The notes under the pieces are model-generated. The model worked only from the letters and a program-made list of their open reading frames with translations, did no database searches and had not been told where the DNA came from. From the NCBI GenBank assembly GCA_964654855.1, contig CAZZJS010000001.1, positions 124,001 through 188,000 on the forward strand: a stretch of 64,000 nt of DNA, given 5' to 3'. Positions 41,111 through 50,452 of the stretch are shown piece by piece. This DNA is from JALZUV01 sp964654855. GTDB taxonomy: Bacteria > Pseudomonadota > Alphaproteobacteria > Rickettsiales > JALZUV01. Position 1 is the first letter of the stretch. The number at the start of each line of letters is the position of its first letter. A program made the translations under genes and the position numbers.

Positions 41111-41202
41111 ATTCGTTCTTAAATTAGAAGTTCCGCCATCTCGCTTGCCGCGTTGCCGCTTAACTGCTAGCAATAGTTAACTGATTTAAGGAAATAAGTG
41201 CT

Positions 41203-41856
41203 ATGGCAGACGTCAAAATTTCTCCTTCCATTCTCTCGGCAGATTTTGCCAAACTTGGCGAGGAGCTGAAAGCCATTGATGACGCGGGCGCCGATATGAT
41301 CCATATTGATGTGATGGATGGGCATTTTGTGCCGAATCTCACTATGGGACCACCCATTATCAAGGCGCTGCGTCCACATACGAAAAAGCCGTTTGATGTG
41401 CATTTGATGATCGATCCTGTTGATCTGCTGATTCCTGAATTTTGTAAAGCCGGGGCGGATATTCTTACCATTCATGTGGAGGCAGGAGTGCATGTGCATC
41501 GCAGCTTGCAGATGATTCGCGATCTTGGGGTGAAGCCGGGTATTACGTTGGTGCCTTCGACACCCGTAGAAACGATTTCGGAATTGATTCCCTATGTGGA
41601 TTTAATTCTTGTTATGTCGGTCAATCCCGGTTTTGGCGGGCAGAAGTTTATTATGTCGCAGTTGGAAAAGATTAGTAAAATCCGTGCAATGATCGAAGCG
41701 TCTGGACGTGATATTATGCTTGAGGTGGATGGAGGTGTGACGCCTGATAACTGTAAGCAAGTTATTGCAGCGGGTGCCGATGTGTTAGTTGCGGGTTCGG
41801 CTGTCTTTAATAGTGATGCTGGCTATGCTGGCGCCATCAAAACACTGCGAGGGTAG
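41203..41856 (+). CDS. rpe: Ribulose-phosphate 3-epimerase
   Basis: A 217-residue TIM-barrel enzyme of the pentose phosphate pathway that interconverts ribulose-5-phosphate and xylulose-5-phosphate. Motifs: ISPSILSADFAKLGEEL, DMIHIDVMDGHFVPNLT with metal-binding residues, DVHLMI, and LVMSVNPGFGGQKFI with LEVDGGV. An AAGGAAATAA site precedes the ATG. A 6-base inverted repeat (TTAACT..AGTTAA) at 41160-41180 sits in its leader. It is followed 3 bases later by the heparinase-like gene, an arrangement common in alphaproteobacteria. Confidence 0.97.
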   Translation: MADVKISPSILSADFAKLGEELKAIDDAGADMIHIDVMDGHFVPNLTMGPPIIKALRPHTKKPFDVHLMIDPVDLLIPEFCKAGADILTIHVEAGVHVHRSLQMIRDLGVKPGITLVPSTPVETISELIPYVDLILVMSVNPGFGGQKFIMSQLEKISKIRAMIEASGRDIMLEVDGGVTPDNCKQVIAAGADVLVAGSAVFNSDAGYAGAIKTLRG

Positions 41857-41859
41857 GGT

Positions 41860-43560
41860 ATGGCGGCGGAGATTATTTCTTCCAAAGGAAAGAATTTTTT
41901 CCGCTTATTGCGTAAAAATACCCGAGAGCTGCGCTTTCTTTGTAACCTAATTAAACTACAAATTCGCTTTTGGCTTGCGCGCGTGTGGCCTTTGCCCCTC
42001 GCAATGTATCAAGAGCATCCACATGATCCGTGGAAGCCTGAAAAGGTGCGTGGTGATGCTTTCATAAATGGTGAGTTTTGTGAGGGAATGGGCGGTACTC
42101 CGTTTGAGCGTGATTTTTGGAAATGTGTGGGAGGGTTGCCCTTAAGCTGGCAGCGCCGGATGCATGAATTCCAATGGTTGCGTGATCTGTCTGTTGTTGA
42201 AGACAAAGTTAAAGCCTCAGAACTTGCGCGACAGCTCGTAGATGAGTGGTGGGAACAAGAAGATATTCATGGTGAAATTGGACATCGTGTAACGATACGA
42301 GCAGAGCGTTTAGCTCATTGTTTTTGCTATCATGAGTTGTTAGCGCATGGAGCTTCAGTTGCTTGGTTGCGTAAGCAGCAAAAATATTATTTCAATGAAT
42401 TGCTTATGCTAGGCGATGCTTTGCGCCGTAAAGAACATTATATTGGGTTTAGTGCTTTAAAGGCGATGCTTTTTGCTGCGATGGTTATTCCATCTATGGC
42501 GTTTTTATTGCGTCCGGTGAACCGTATGTTGCATCATGCAATGAAGACCCGTTTCTTCGCTGATGGTGGGCATCGTACGCGAAGTCCTGAATTCCATCGT
42601 TGGGATGTGACAACCTTGCTAGAGATTCGAGCCGCAATGAAGCATCGCCATATTCCGATTACTCCTGAATTTGATGAAATGATGCAGTGCGGGCTAGATG
42701 CACTTGCTGGGCTTAGTCATGGTGATGGTAACATTGCGTGTTTTCATAGCTCTATTGAGGAGCCAGTAAACCTGCAAATGAACCTCTGGCAAGAATGGCG
42801 TAAATCAAAGCCTTTGCCACAAAAAATCTTGCCGGATATGGGCTATGTGCATCTTAAGCGTAAAGATTCTTATTGCATTTTTGATGTAGGGTATCGTCCG
42901 ATGACTAGCCGCCATCATTATGCGGGTGCTTTGGCCTTTGAATTTAGTCGTGTAGGTGCGCGTATGATAGTGAATTGTGGCGCTTACCGAGGCGAAGATG
43001 AAGTATGGGATAAAGTGAGTTATCGCACAGCAGCGCATTCAACTCTATCGCTCGATCAATATGATGCTTGGGGGAAAGGAGGGCGCAACCAAACAACTTT
43101 CAAAGCTGGACATTGTTCGGTGGAAGAAGGTGAGAATGAAACACGGGTGCTGGCAGACCATTATGGCTATGCCGATCGTCTAGGTTATGTGCATGAGCGT
43201 GAAGTAGCGCTTTCAGAAGATGGTAAAATTTTATCTGGACGAGACAGTTTACGTTCGGTGGCAAAGCATCTGTCTTATGCTCGTGATACGGCTGAAAATA
43301 TGCATTTGCGTTTCCATTTGCATCCTTCTGTTACGGTAGAGAAAATGGCACCACAAGCGATTACTTTAAAGCTGAAGAATGATGAATTATGGGATTTCTC
43401 AGTGGATGATAAAGATGTGGTGCCGCTTGTTGAAGAAAGTATTTATCTAGGAGAAAATGGTCTGCCACAGAGTAGTTTTCAGCTGGTTATTAGCGCCTCT
43501 TTAGCCGATGAAGAGGATGAAAAGAGTTTTTCTTGGAAGTTGCAGTGGAATAAGAACTAA
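41860..43560 (+). CDS. Heparinase II/III family protein
   Basis: A 566-residue protein of the alphaproteobacterial heparinase II/III-like family. It has an N-terminal helical region (~1-260) and a beta-rich C-terminal part with HYAGALAFEFSRVGARMIVNCG, YRTAAHSTLSLDQ, and DRLGYVHEREV. Polysaccharide lyases of this family act on sulfated or acidic glycans. The chromosomal alphaproteobacterial form has unknown substrate, possibly an envelope glycan. No Sec signal peptide is visible. It starts 3 bases after the rpe stop and is presumably in the same operon. A tRNA-Pro follows. Confidence 0.85.
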   Translation: MAAEIISSKGKNFFRLLRKNTRELRFLCNLIKLQIRFWLARVWPLPLAMYQEHPHDPWKPEKVRGDAFINGEFCEGMGGTPFERDFWKCVGGLPLSWQRRMHEFQWLRDLSVVEDKVKASELARQLVDEWWEQEDIHGEIGHRVTIRAERLAHCFCYHELLAHGASVAWLRKQQKYYFNELLMLGDALRRKEHYIGFSALKAMLFAAMVIPSMAFLLRPVNRMLHHAMKTRFFADGGHRTRSPEFHRWDVTTLLEIRAAMKHRHIPITPEFDEMMQCGLDALAGLSHGDGNIACFHSSIEEPVNLQMNLWQEWRKSKPLPQKILPDMGYVHLKRKDSYCIFDVGYRPMTSRHHYAGALAFEFSRVGARMIVNCGAYRGEDEVWDKVSYRTAAHSTLSLDQYDAWGKGGRNQTTFKAGHCSVEEGENETRVLADHYGYADRLGYVHEREVALSEDGKILSGRDSLRSVAKHLSYARDTAENMHLRFHLHPSVTVEKMAPQAITLKLKNDELWDFSVDDKDVVPLVEESIYLGENGLPQSSFQLVISASLADEEDEKSFSWKLQWNKN

Positions 43561-43628
43561 AATATCGCATTTTCCACTAGCGGTTTGCATTCATATCTGT
43601 TATCCACCAGATCCTTATTGATTAAGGC

Positions 43629-43711
<83 letters not shown>

Positions 43712-43936
43712 TAATTTATATATTTCAATAGATTGTAATTTAGATAAGTTTTTGATTAAATATGAACTTTAGCCAATGGTATGAGTAATTAAGAATATCG
43801 CCCTAATCGTTTATGAGTAAGGGTTTCTGATAAATCAGGTAGCATTTTTTATATCTCTTGAAGCGGTAATGAAAAGTGAGAAGAAACTTACAGTTCCGTA
43901 GGTTATCAATCATTTGTCAGGCCTGATTTTCACTCT

Positions 43937-43973
43937 ATAGGCAATGCCTATAATCCTAATAGAAATAAACGAT
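43937..43973 (+). promoter_or_regulatory. Predicted OxyR binding site upstream of katG
   Basis: Two ATAG-N7-CTAT elements 7 bases apart, the exact OxyR layout. ATAG (43937) N7 CTAT (43948-43951), then a 7-base spacer, ATAG (43959-43962) N7 CGAT (43970-43973). The first half is perfect; the second has one mismatch (CGAT for CTAT). The site is about 95 bases ahead of the katG start. The rest of the 330-base gap (43709-43936) is AT-rich and shows no gene. Confidence 0.8.
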
Positions 43974-44067
43974 TTTAGCGGTTGTGTTCCACCTGTTATT
44001 CTCCGATGAATAGAAGTCAAAATAACCTGCATGCATCAGTATGTTGGGACATAACAGGAGAAGTAAA

Positions 44068-46305
44068 ATGAAAAAGCGTCATCTATTAATGAGCACTGCG
44101 ATTGCAGGTATTTGCGTTCTTACTATGGCACCGCAAATGGCCGTGAGTGAAGTTTCCACTACTATCAGCAAACCAGCTGGGGCAGTGGGTAAAGGGCATG
44201 TTACTGCAGGGCAGGCGAAGTCGAACCAATTTTGGTGGCCAGATCAGTTAGATTTATCTCCACTGCGCGATCATGATGCGCGTTCCAATCCTTATGGTTC
44301 TGGTTTTGATTATGCCAAAGAGTTCAAAAAACTGAACCTGAAAGCGGTGAAACAAGATATCGACAAAACGCTCACCACCTCGCAAGATTGGTGGCCTGCT
44401 GATTGGGGGAATTATGGCCCCTTCTTTATTCGTATGAGCTGGCACAGTGCAGGAACCTACCGTACGTTGGATGGTCGCGGTGGTGGCGCGGGCGGACAAA
44501 TGCGCTTTGATCCGCTCAATAGTTGGCCAGATAATGGAAATCTTGATAAAGCGAAGCGCCTGCTATGGCCGATTAAGCAGAAATATGGCCGCGCGCTTTC
44601 ATGGGGGGATTTGATGATTCTTGCCGGAAATGTAGCGCTTGAAAATATGGGGTTTGAAACTTACGGCTTTGCGGGCGGCCGTGCCGATGATTGGGAACCT
44701 GATTTGGTCTATTGGGGGCCAGAAGTGGAGATGCTCGCTTCAGATCGTCATGAAAAAGATGGTAAATTGCAGCGTCCATTAGGTGCGATGCATATGGGGC
44801 TGATTTATGTGAATCCGGAGGGGCCGCGCGGTAAACCAGATCCAGTTGCATCCGCTAAAAATATCCGTACTGCCTTTAGTCGTATGGCAATGAATGACGA
44901 GGAAACAGTGGCGCTGATTGCGGGTGGTCACACATTTGGTAAAATGCATGGAGCGCATAAGCCTTCTGATTGTGTGGGTAAAGAACCTGGTGGTGCAGCA
45001 ATCGAAGAGCAAGGCCTTGGTTGGAAAAATAAATGTGGGAAAGGTCATTCCGAAGATACAGTGACCAGTGGTTTGGAAGGGGCTTGGACCTCTTTACCGA
45101 CTCAGTGGAGTACGCTTTATTTACAGTTTTTGCTAAATCATGATTGGAAGGAAGTTCGTAGTCCAGCAGGTGCTATCCAGTGGATTCCAACCGAAGAAGC
45201 GATGCATAAGGTCGTGCCGGATGCACATGTAGAAGGTAAGATGAATTCTCCGGTAATGACGACGGCGGATTTAGCAATTAAGTTTGATCCGGCTTATAAG
45301 AAGATTGCAGAGCGTTTTTTAGCGAATCCGGATGAGTATCAGAAAGCATTCGCCAAAGCATGGTACAAGTTAACTCACCGTGATATAGGGCCACGTGCGC
45401 TTTATCTTGGAAGCGAAGTGCCAAGCGAAGAATTGATATGGCAAGACCCATCACCAAAAGGTGCGGCCATCAGCTCGGTAGAAGCCAATAACTTAAAGAC
45501 AAAGATTTTGGATTCGGGCTTAACCGTATCAGAGTTAGTGCGCGTGGCTTGGGCTTCGGCAGCATCTTTCCGTGGATCTGATTTGCGTGGTGGAACCAAT
45601 GGTGGCCGCCTAGCGTTATCTCCGCAGAAGGATTGGGCGGTGAATAACCCAGCGGAAACTGCCAAGGTCATCAAAAAGTTAGATGAATTGCGTGAGGGAA
45701 GTAAAATATCTCGTGCAGATATGATTGTGCTAGCAGGTGCTGCGGCGATTGAAAAATCATCCAAAGATGCGGGTTATGCGGTGAAGGTTCCATTCACTTC
45801 TGGCCGTGGTGATGCAACGGCTGCGCAAACGGATGCAACGTCTTTTGCCTTACTTGAGCCCAAAGCGGATGGTTTCCGTAATTATTTCAGTAAGCTGAGT
45901 TACAAGTCACCCATTGAAGCATTGGTTGATAAAGCAGACTTGATGAATCTGACTGTGCCAGAAATGACGGTGCTTGTGGGTGGAATGCGTGTGCTAGGTG
46001 GGAATGCCGATAGTAGCAAGCATGGTATTTTGACCCATAAACCAGGTGCGTTGAGTACTGACTTTTTCGTCAATTTGCTTGATATGTCGATTCAATGGCG
46101 TAAGACAAAAACTGAAGGCCTTTATGAGGGGGTGGATCGCAAAACGGGTGAGGTGAAATATACCGCAACACCGGTAGATCTCATCTTTGGTTCTAATTCT
46201 GAGTTGCGTGCCGTGGCAGAGGTTTATGCCTCGAACGATGCGAAACAACAATTCGTGGATGACTTTGTGAAAGCTTGGACTAAAGTGATGAATCTTGGTC
46301 GTTAA
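44068..46305 (+). CDS. katG: Catalase-peroxidase KatG, exported form
   Basis: A 745-residue bifunctional heme catalase-peroxidase. The start is ATG 44068, which has an ACAGGAGAAG site, not the in-frame ATG at 44041. The N-terminus is a Sec signal peptide (basic MKKRHLL, hydrophobic stretch to ~25), so the enzyme is predicted to be periplasmic, as E. coli O157 KatP. Active-site R122, W125 and H126 (RMSWHSAGTYR) and the proximal AGGHTFGKMHGA region are present. W125, Y247 and M273 align with the Trp-Tyr-Met adduct of the M. tuberculosis enzyme. The C-terminal duplicated domain is intact. An OxyR box lies upstream; sodN follows 14 bases later. Confidence 0.96.
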   Translation: MKKRHLLMSTAIAGICVLTMAPQMAVSEVSTTISKPAGAVGKGHVTAGQAKSNQFWWPDQLDLSPLRDHDARSNPYGSGFDYAKEFKKLNLKAVKQDIDKTLTTSQDWWPADWGNYGPFFIRMSWHSAGTYRTLDGRGGGAGGQMRFDPLNSWPDNGNLDKAKRLLWPIKQKYGRALSWGDLMILAGNVALENMGFETYGFAGGRADDWEPDLVYWGPEVEMLASDRHEKDGKLQRPLGAMHMGLIYVNPEGPRGKPDPVASAKNIRTAFSRMAMNDEETVALIAGGHTFGKMHGAHKPSDCVGKEPGGAAIEEQGLGWKNKCGKGHSEDTVTSGLEGAWTSLPTQWSTLYLQFLLNHDWKEVRSPAGAIQWIPTEEAMHKVVPDAHVEGKMNSPVMTTADLAIKFDPAYKKIAERFLANPDEYQKAFAKAWYKLTHRDIGPRALYLGSEVPSEELIWQDPSPKGAAISSVEANNLKTKILDSGLTVSELVRVAWASAASFRGSDLRGGTNGGRLALSPQKDWAVNNPAETAKVIKKLDELREGSKISRADMIVLAGAAAIEKSSKDAGYAVKVPFTSGRGDATAAQTDATSFALLEPKADGFRNYFSKLSYKSPIEALVDKADLMNLTVPEMTVLVGGMRVLGGNADSSKHGILTHKPGALSTDFFVNLLDMSIQWRKTKTEGLYEGVDRKTGEVKYTATPVDLIFGSNSELRAVAEVYASNDAKQQFVDDFVKAWTKVMNLGR

Positions 46306-46319
46306 GGGTTGAAAAGAGT

Positions 46320-46796
46320 ATGATTAGAAAGTTTTTATTGTGGGCAGCATTGCTTGTTGTGTTTGGAGTCAATCAAGCTCAGGCACATTGTGAGATTCCG
46401 TGCGGTGTTTATGATGATGGTGCACGTTTCACTAGTCTTATGGAGCATGTTACGACAATTGAAAAATCGATGAAGAAGATTAAGGAGTTGAGCGCTGCGG
46501 CAAAGCCTGACTATCATACGATCTCGCGTTGGACAGCGAATAAAGAGAAGCATGCTAATGAGATTCAGCATATTGCATCACAATATTTTCTAACTCAACG
46601 AGTGAAAGCGCCAGGTGAAGGTTCAACCGAAGCAGCTAAAGAAGATTATGCAAAGCATACATTATTCTTGCATCAAATATTGGTAGCTGCGATGAAAACA
46701 AAGCAATCACTTGATCTTGTTCATGTTAAAATGTTGCGTGATCTGACAGAAAGCTATAAGGCACATTACTTCAAAAAACATGGTCACACACATTAA
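46320..46796 (+). CDS. sodN: Nickel superoxide dismutase, Sec-exported
   Basis: A 158-residue NiSOD that turns superoxide into peroxide and oxygen. The signal peptide ends VNQAQA22; cleavage there gives a mature N-terminus HCEIPCGVY, the nickel hook with His1, Cys2 and Cys6 as ligands and Tyr9. A four-helix-bundle body follows, and the C-terminus is His-rich (HGHTH). In Streptomyces the hook is exposed by the SodX protease; here signal peptidase could do so. It lies between katG and a tiny membrane protein in one apparent operon under the OxyR box. No classical sodX is visible. Confidence 0.92.
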   Translation: MIRKFLLWAALLVVFGVNQAQAHCEIPCGVYDDGARFTSLMEHVTTIEKSMKKIKELSAAAKPDYHTISRWTANKEKHANEIQHIASQYFLTQRVKAPGEGSTEAAKEDYAKHTLFLHQILVAAMKTKQSLDLVHVKMLRDLTESYKAHYFKKHGHTH

Positions 46797-46817
46797 GTGA
46801 AAGAGCGAAGAGACGAT

Positions 46818-47036
46818 ATGCTATCGACAGATCAAACGTCTGAAACTGAAATGGAAGAGTTAGCAGAAGTGAAGCAAACAGGCTTCGCTCCGATCGCAAA
46901 GCTTAAAGCATTGATTGCTCACATTAAGGCCAATAAAAAGAAGCTTTTTTGGTATTGGATTACCTACCACTGCATTAAAGGTGCGCTTACCACGTCACTC
47001 ATTTGGGTGCCCATGCTTTACGTTTGGCTGAAATAA
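46818..47036 (+). CDS. Small single-pass membrane protein in the katG-sodN unit
   Basis: A 72-residue protein (79 if GTG 46797 is used). ATG 46818 is preferred because a GAAGAGA site stands ahead of it. The N-terminal ~45 residues are polar and acidic, then a Lys-rich stretch leads into one hydrophobic helix (FWYWITYHCIKGALTTSLIW) with His and Cys. It starts 21 bases after sodN on the same strand and ends before the convergent gyrB. A helper role for the exported enzymes or nickel is possible, but nothing in the sequence proves it. Confidence 0.6.
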   Translation: MLSTDQTSETEMEELAEVKQTGFAPIAKLKALIAHIKANKKKLFWYWITYHCIKGALTTSLIWVPMLYVWLK

Positions 47037-47055
47037 AGAGCTTTAACTCTTGTGA

Positions 47056-49482
47056 TTAAGCATCCACTTCAGCTTTCAGTGCATTATCCACGATAAAGTC
47101 ACGACGAGGTTCAACCACATCACCCATCAGGGTAGAGAAAATCTCATCTGCTTTTTCGGCATGTTCGACATTCACTTGCAGTAAAGTACGCGTTTCAGGG
47201 TCAAGCGTAGTTTCCCATAGCTGATCTGGGTTCATTTCACCAAGACCCTTAAAGCGTTGGATGGTGATACCTTTACTGGCTTGATCCATCAATGCTTTGA
47301 AGAAGCCACCCGGGGTGGTGCCTGTAATCTCTGCTGCTTTACGAGTATAAATGGCTGGGCCATCTGCAAATATGCTGAGCACTTCGCCGCCGCGTTGTGC
47401 GATCTGTCGGCCTTCACGGCTCATAAAGAGTTTCTCATCTAGCAAGTAGCGTTCTTCTACGCCACGGCGCATGCGGTGAATACGATAACCTGCCTTTTCG
47501 ATATCAACTTCCCAGCCGCCGCCATCTTCTTCAGAGGCGAGGTTGTTCATGGTTTCGGCTAGCTGTTTCGCTTTGTTAGGCCATTCGCTTTCAGGCACAT
47601 CCATATTGAAGAAATCAACCAGCACTGATGCTTCTAAAATATGTTGTGGAATACGACGACCGAGCACTTCAAGCGGCTGTGCAATTTCGGAAAGTGCTTC
47701 TAGTTTGCCACGCAGTGCTTCGCCTTCCAATATTGAACCATTGCCGAGTTTGACCTGGCCTTCATCGAGTAAGCCATTAATGAGATGCGTTTGTAGCGCT
47801 TCATCATCTTTAAGATACGTATCGTTATTACCACGGCGGATTTTATAAAGCGGCGGTTGGGCGATATAAAGGAAGCCAGCCTCAATTAGCGGCAACATTT
47901 GACGGTAGAAGAAAGTCAGCAAAAGCGTTCGGATGTGTGAACCATCCACATCCGCATCCGTCATGATCACGATCTTGTGATAGCGCGCTTTTTCAACGTC
48001 AAAATCATCTTTACCAATATTCGTGCCGATCGCCGTGATGAGTGTGCCAACTTCGGCGCTGGAAAGCATTTTGTCAAAGCGCGCGCGCTCCACATTCAAA
48101 ATCTTACCTTTCAGTGGCAAGATTGCCTGAGTTTTACGCGAACGACCCTGCTTGGCCGAACCACCTGCCGAGTCACCCTCCACAATGAACAATTCAGAAA
48201 GAGAAGGATCTTTTTCTTGGCAATCAGCGAGTTTGCCGGGTAGGGATGATATCTCCAGCGAAGATTTGCGTCGGGTGAGTTCGCGTGCTTTACGCGCTGC
48301 CTCACGTGCGGAAGCCGCCTCAACGATCTTCATAATGATCATTTTGGCATCTTTAGGGTGCTCTTCAAACCATTGTTGGAACTTATCGTAAGCGATACCT
48401 TCCACCGCAGGACGCACTTCAGATGAAACAAGTTTATCTTTCGTTTGAGAAGAGAATTTTGGATCCGGTACTTTCACCGAAACGACTGCCGTTAGGCCTT
48501 CGCGTGCATCTTCACCAGATAGGCTCGCTTTATCTTTTTTCGCTAATCCGCTGGTGGTTGCATAATTATTGATGGCGCGCGTTAATGCACCACGGAAGCC
48601 TGCTAAGTGCGTTCCGCCATCGCGTTGGCGAATATTGTTGGTGAAACAAAGAACATTCTCATGGTAGCTATCGTTCCATTGAAGTGCGACTTCAACGCCG
48701 ATTCCTTCTTCATTCTCACCAATCAGAGCAACGGTTTCGTGCAAGGCGCTCTTGTTACGATCAAGATATTGCACATAAGCTTGCGTGCCGCCTTCGTAAT
48801 AGAGTTCGACTTCTTTCGCTTCCTCTTCGCGTTCATCACGCAAAACAATGCGTGCGCCAGAGTTCAAGAAAGCAAGCTCGCGCAAACGATGCTCTAGCGT
48901 ATCATAGCTGAACTCAATATTCGAAAAAGTATCGACCGACGGCATGAAGGTAACTTTCGTCCCTTTTTGGCCATTTGCATCGCCCAGTACAGTGAGATGC
49001 TTTACGGTATCACCGCGTTCAAAGCGCGCCATATGTTCTTTACCATCGCGCCAGATGGTCAGTTCAAGCCAATCGGAAAGGGCGTTTACGACCGATACAC
49101 CCACACCGTGCAAACCGCCTGAAACTTTATAAGAGTTCGAGTCAAATTTACCACCTGCGTGGAGCTGAGTCATAATTACTTCAGCAGCGGAGACCCCTTC
49201 TTCTTCATGGATGCCCACCGGAATACCACGGCCATTATCAAAGACAGAACAAGAGCCATCCGCATTAATGGTTACGCCTACTTTATCACAATGGCCAGCG
49301 AGGGCTTCATCGATTGAGTTATCGACCACTTCATAGACCATATGGTGAAGGCCTGAGCCATCATCCGTATCGCCAATATACATGCCAGGACGTTTACGAA
49401 CTGCCTCTAAGCCTTTGAGAACTTTAATCGAATCTGCGCCGTAATCTTCGGCATTGCCTGCTGTTTCAGCTGCTTGTGTCAT
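47056..49482 (-). CDS. gyrB: DNA gyrase subunit B
   Basis: The 808-residue ATPase subunit of gyrase, which introduces negative supercoils with GyrA. The GHKL ATPase site has VVDNSIDEA, NGRGIPV and GGLHGVGVSVVNALS. The TOPRIM domain has EGDSAGGSAKQGR, PLKGKILNV and TDADVDGSHIRTLLL. The C-terminal QRFKGLGEMNP box and the acidic GyrB tail are present. ParE is excluded by the QRFKGLGEMNPDQLWETT tail and by length. The ATG at 49482 has no adjacent dnaN or recF. Confidence 0.96.
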   Translation of the reverse strand: MTQAAETAGNAEDYGADSIKVLKGLEAVRKRPGMYIGDTDDGSGLHHMVYEVVDNSIDEALAGHCDKVGVTINADGSCSVFDNGRGIPVGIHEEEGVSAAEVIMTQLHAGGKFDSNSYKVSGGLHGVGVSVVNALSDWLELTIWRDGKEHMARFERGDTVKHLTVLGDANGQKGTKVTFMPSVDTFSNIEFSYDTLEHRLRELAFLNSGARIVLRDEREEEAKEVELYYEGGTQAYVQYLDRNKSALHETVALIGENEEGIGVEVALQWNDSYHENVLCFTNNIRQRDGGTHLAGFRGALTRAINNYATTSGLAKKDKASLSGEDAREGLTAVVSVKVPDPKFSSQTKDKLVSSEVRPAVEGIAYDKFQQWFEEHPKDAKMIIMKIVEAASAREAARKARELTRRKSSLEISSLPGKLADCQEKDPSLSELFIVEGDSAGGSAKQGRSRKTQAILPLKGKILNVERARFDKMLSSAEVGTLITAIGTNIGKDDFDVEKARYHKIVIMTDADVDGSHIRTLLLTFFYRQMLPLIEAGFLYIAQPPLYKIRRGNNDTYLKDDEALQTHLINGLLDEGQVKLGNGSILEGEALRGKLEALSEIAQPLEVLGRRIPQHILEASVLVDFFNMDVPESEWPNKAKQLAETMNNLASEEDGGGWEVDIEKAGYRIHRMRRGVEERYLLDEKLFMSREGRQIAQRGGEVLSIFADGPAIYTRKAAEITGTTPGGFFKALMDQASKGITIQRFKGLGEMNPDQLWETTLDPETRTLLQVNVEHAEKADEIFSTLMGDVVEPRRDFIVDNALKAEVDA

Positions 49483-49592
49483 GGAGTTATTACCCGTGAT
49501 TATTCTTATTATTTTTTGTTCCTTAGTTTCTAGAAGGAAAAGCGCTCTATGGCTAGTAAAAAGAGTGATTATTTTTTGATAAATGTATTACT

Positions 49593-49970
49593 TTATCGCG
49601 CTTTACCTATCGCATTGATTAGCGCGTTTTTAGCCTCAATATTATCCATTTGTGCAAGGCCGAGTTTGTATGCAAGATCGAAAGATCGTTTGCCGATAGC
49701 GCTGTAATCATTGCCATTACCATATTTCTCGAATACGGCTCCGCCTGAGATTCCTTTTTCTAGCGCGTCTTTGATAACTCCGATTAACTCTTCTGAATTT
49801 TCGTACCCTCTATCCAGTAAAGCCATTAATGGTATAAGTGAGCTGCTTGGGTAGCGAACTATGTGCGCAATAACTTCCTCTTTTTCTTCCTCATTAGTAA
49901 AATGAGATGCGGCATTCTTATTGAAGCTATCAACGAGTTTTTGCTTTATTTTCTCTGCATCAATGGCCAT
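49593..49970 (-). CDS. Orphan soluble protein of unknown function
   Basis: A 125-residue hydrophilic protein that looks all-helical, without signal peptide or membrane helix. ATG 49970 follows an AAAGGATAAT-type site. Its transcript would run towards gyrB, from which it is separated by 110 bases. I do not recognise the family. It resembles in style the other orphan proteins at 15.4, 52.6 and 55.6 kb, but I saw no sequence similarity among them. Confidence 0.6.
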   Translation of the reverse strand: MAIDAEKIKQKLVDSFNKNAASHFTNEEEKEEVIAHIVRYPSSSLIPLMALLDRGYENSEELIGVIKDALEKGISGGAVFEKYGNGNDYSAIGKRSFDLAYKLGLAQMDNIEAKNALINAIGKAR

Positions 49971-50057
49971 GTTTCATTATCCTTTAAGCTCTAAAGTGCT
50001 GTTCGCTGTTCCAGCTTTTTGCATAAGATGACTGTAGCAGAGTTTTATTAACAAAAT

Positions 50058-50093
50058 AAAAAGGAGAGAACTAACATGTTCTACTCCTTTTTA
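50058..50093 (-). terminator. Terminator for the small membrane-protein gene
   Basis: AAAAAGGAGAGAAC (50058-50071) pairs with GTTCTACTCCTTTTT (50078-50092), one bulge, 6-base loop. Read leftwards the stem is followed by a T-rich tract, so it ends transcription of 50103-50381. It may work in both directions. Confidence 0.75.
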
Positions 50094-50102
50094 TCACTTC
50101 CA

Positions 50103-50381
50103 CTATACCAAGTCTTCTTCACGATACGTTGGACGATATTCGTAATCTGGTTTTTCGTAAGGCTCTAACTCTAACTCATCATAGTCTTTTGAAGGAAATT
50201 CTTCGTTACGAAAAAATCCTTTGTTATCGATAGCGAAGATAAGCTCCGCATATAATGCTACCTCAACAACATATAGGAGTATCGTACTCCGTGCTGATAA
50301 GCCTCCAGAATTGTAAATGGCGTTGCTTAACATTATGAGCAACACAACATACACTAGATATAAACGAAAGTGAAAAATCAC
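50103..50381 (-). CDS. Small membrane protein with acidic, Tyr-rich tail
   Basis: A 92-residue protein with two hydrophobic helices (about 5-23 and 32-50) and a C-terminal tail of ~35 residues rich in Glu, Asp, Tyr and Pro. It is divergent from the SRP RNA gene and followed by a good hairpin terminator, which supports a real transcription unit. I do not recognise the family. Confidence 0.5.
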   Translation of the reverse strand: MIFHFRLYLVYVVLLIMLSNAIYNSGGLSARSTILLYVVEVALYAELIFAIDNKGFFRNEEFPSKDYDELELEPYEKPDYEYRPTYREEDLV

Positions 50382-50418
50382 TTAGTTTTTAAATGATAAA
50401 AATATCTCCTTAAACTCC

Positions 50419-50446
50419 TTGTCACCCTGTCTAACTCTGCTACATT
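50419..50446 (+). promoter_or_regulatory. Promoter of the SRP RNA gene
   Basis: TTGTCA (50419-50424), a 16-base spacer and TACATT (50441-50446), with the first G of the RNA 7 bases later. This spacing is what a stable-RNA promoter should have. Confidence 0.6.
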
Positions 50447-50452
50447 CTTTTT

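Noticed and set aside
41160..41180. Inverted repeat TTAACT-N9-AGTTAA ahead of rpe as an operator
   Set aside because: Only 6 bases per arm and AT-rich; too weak to claim without conservation.
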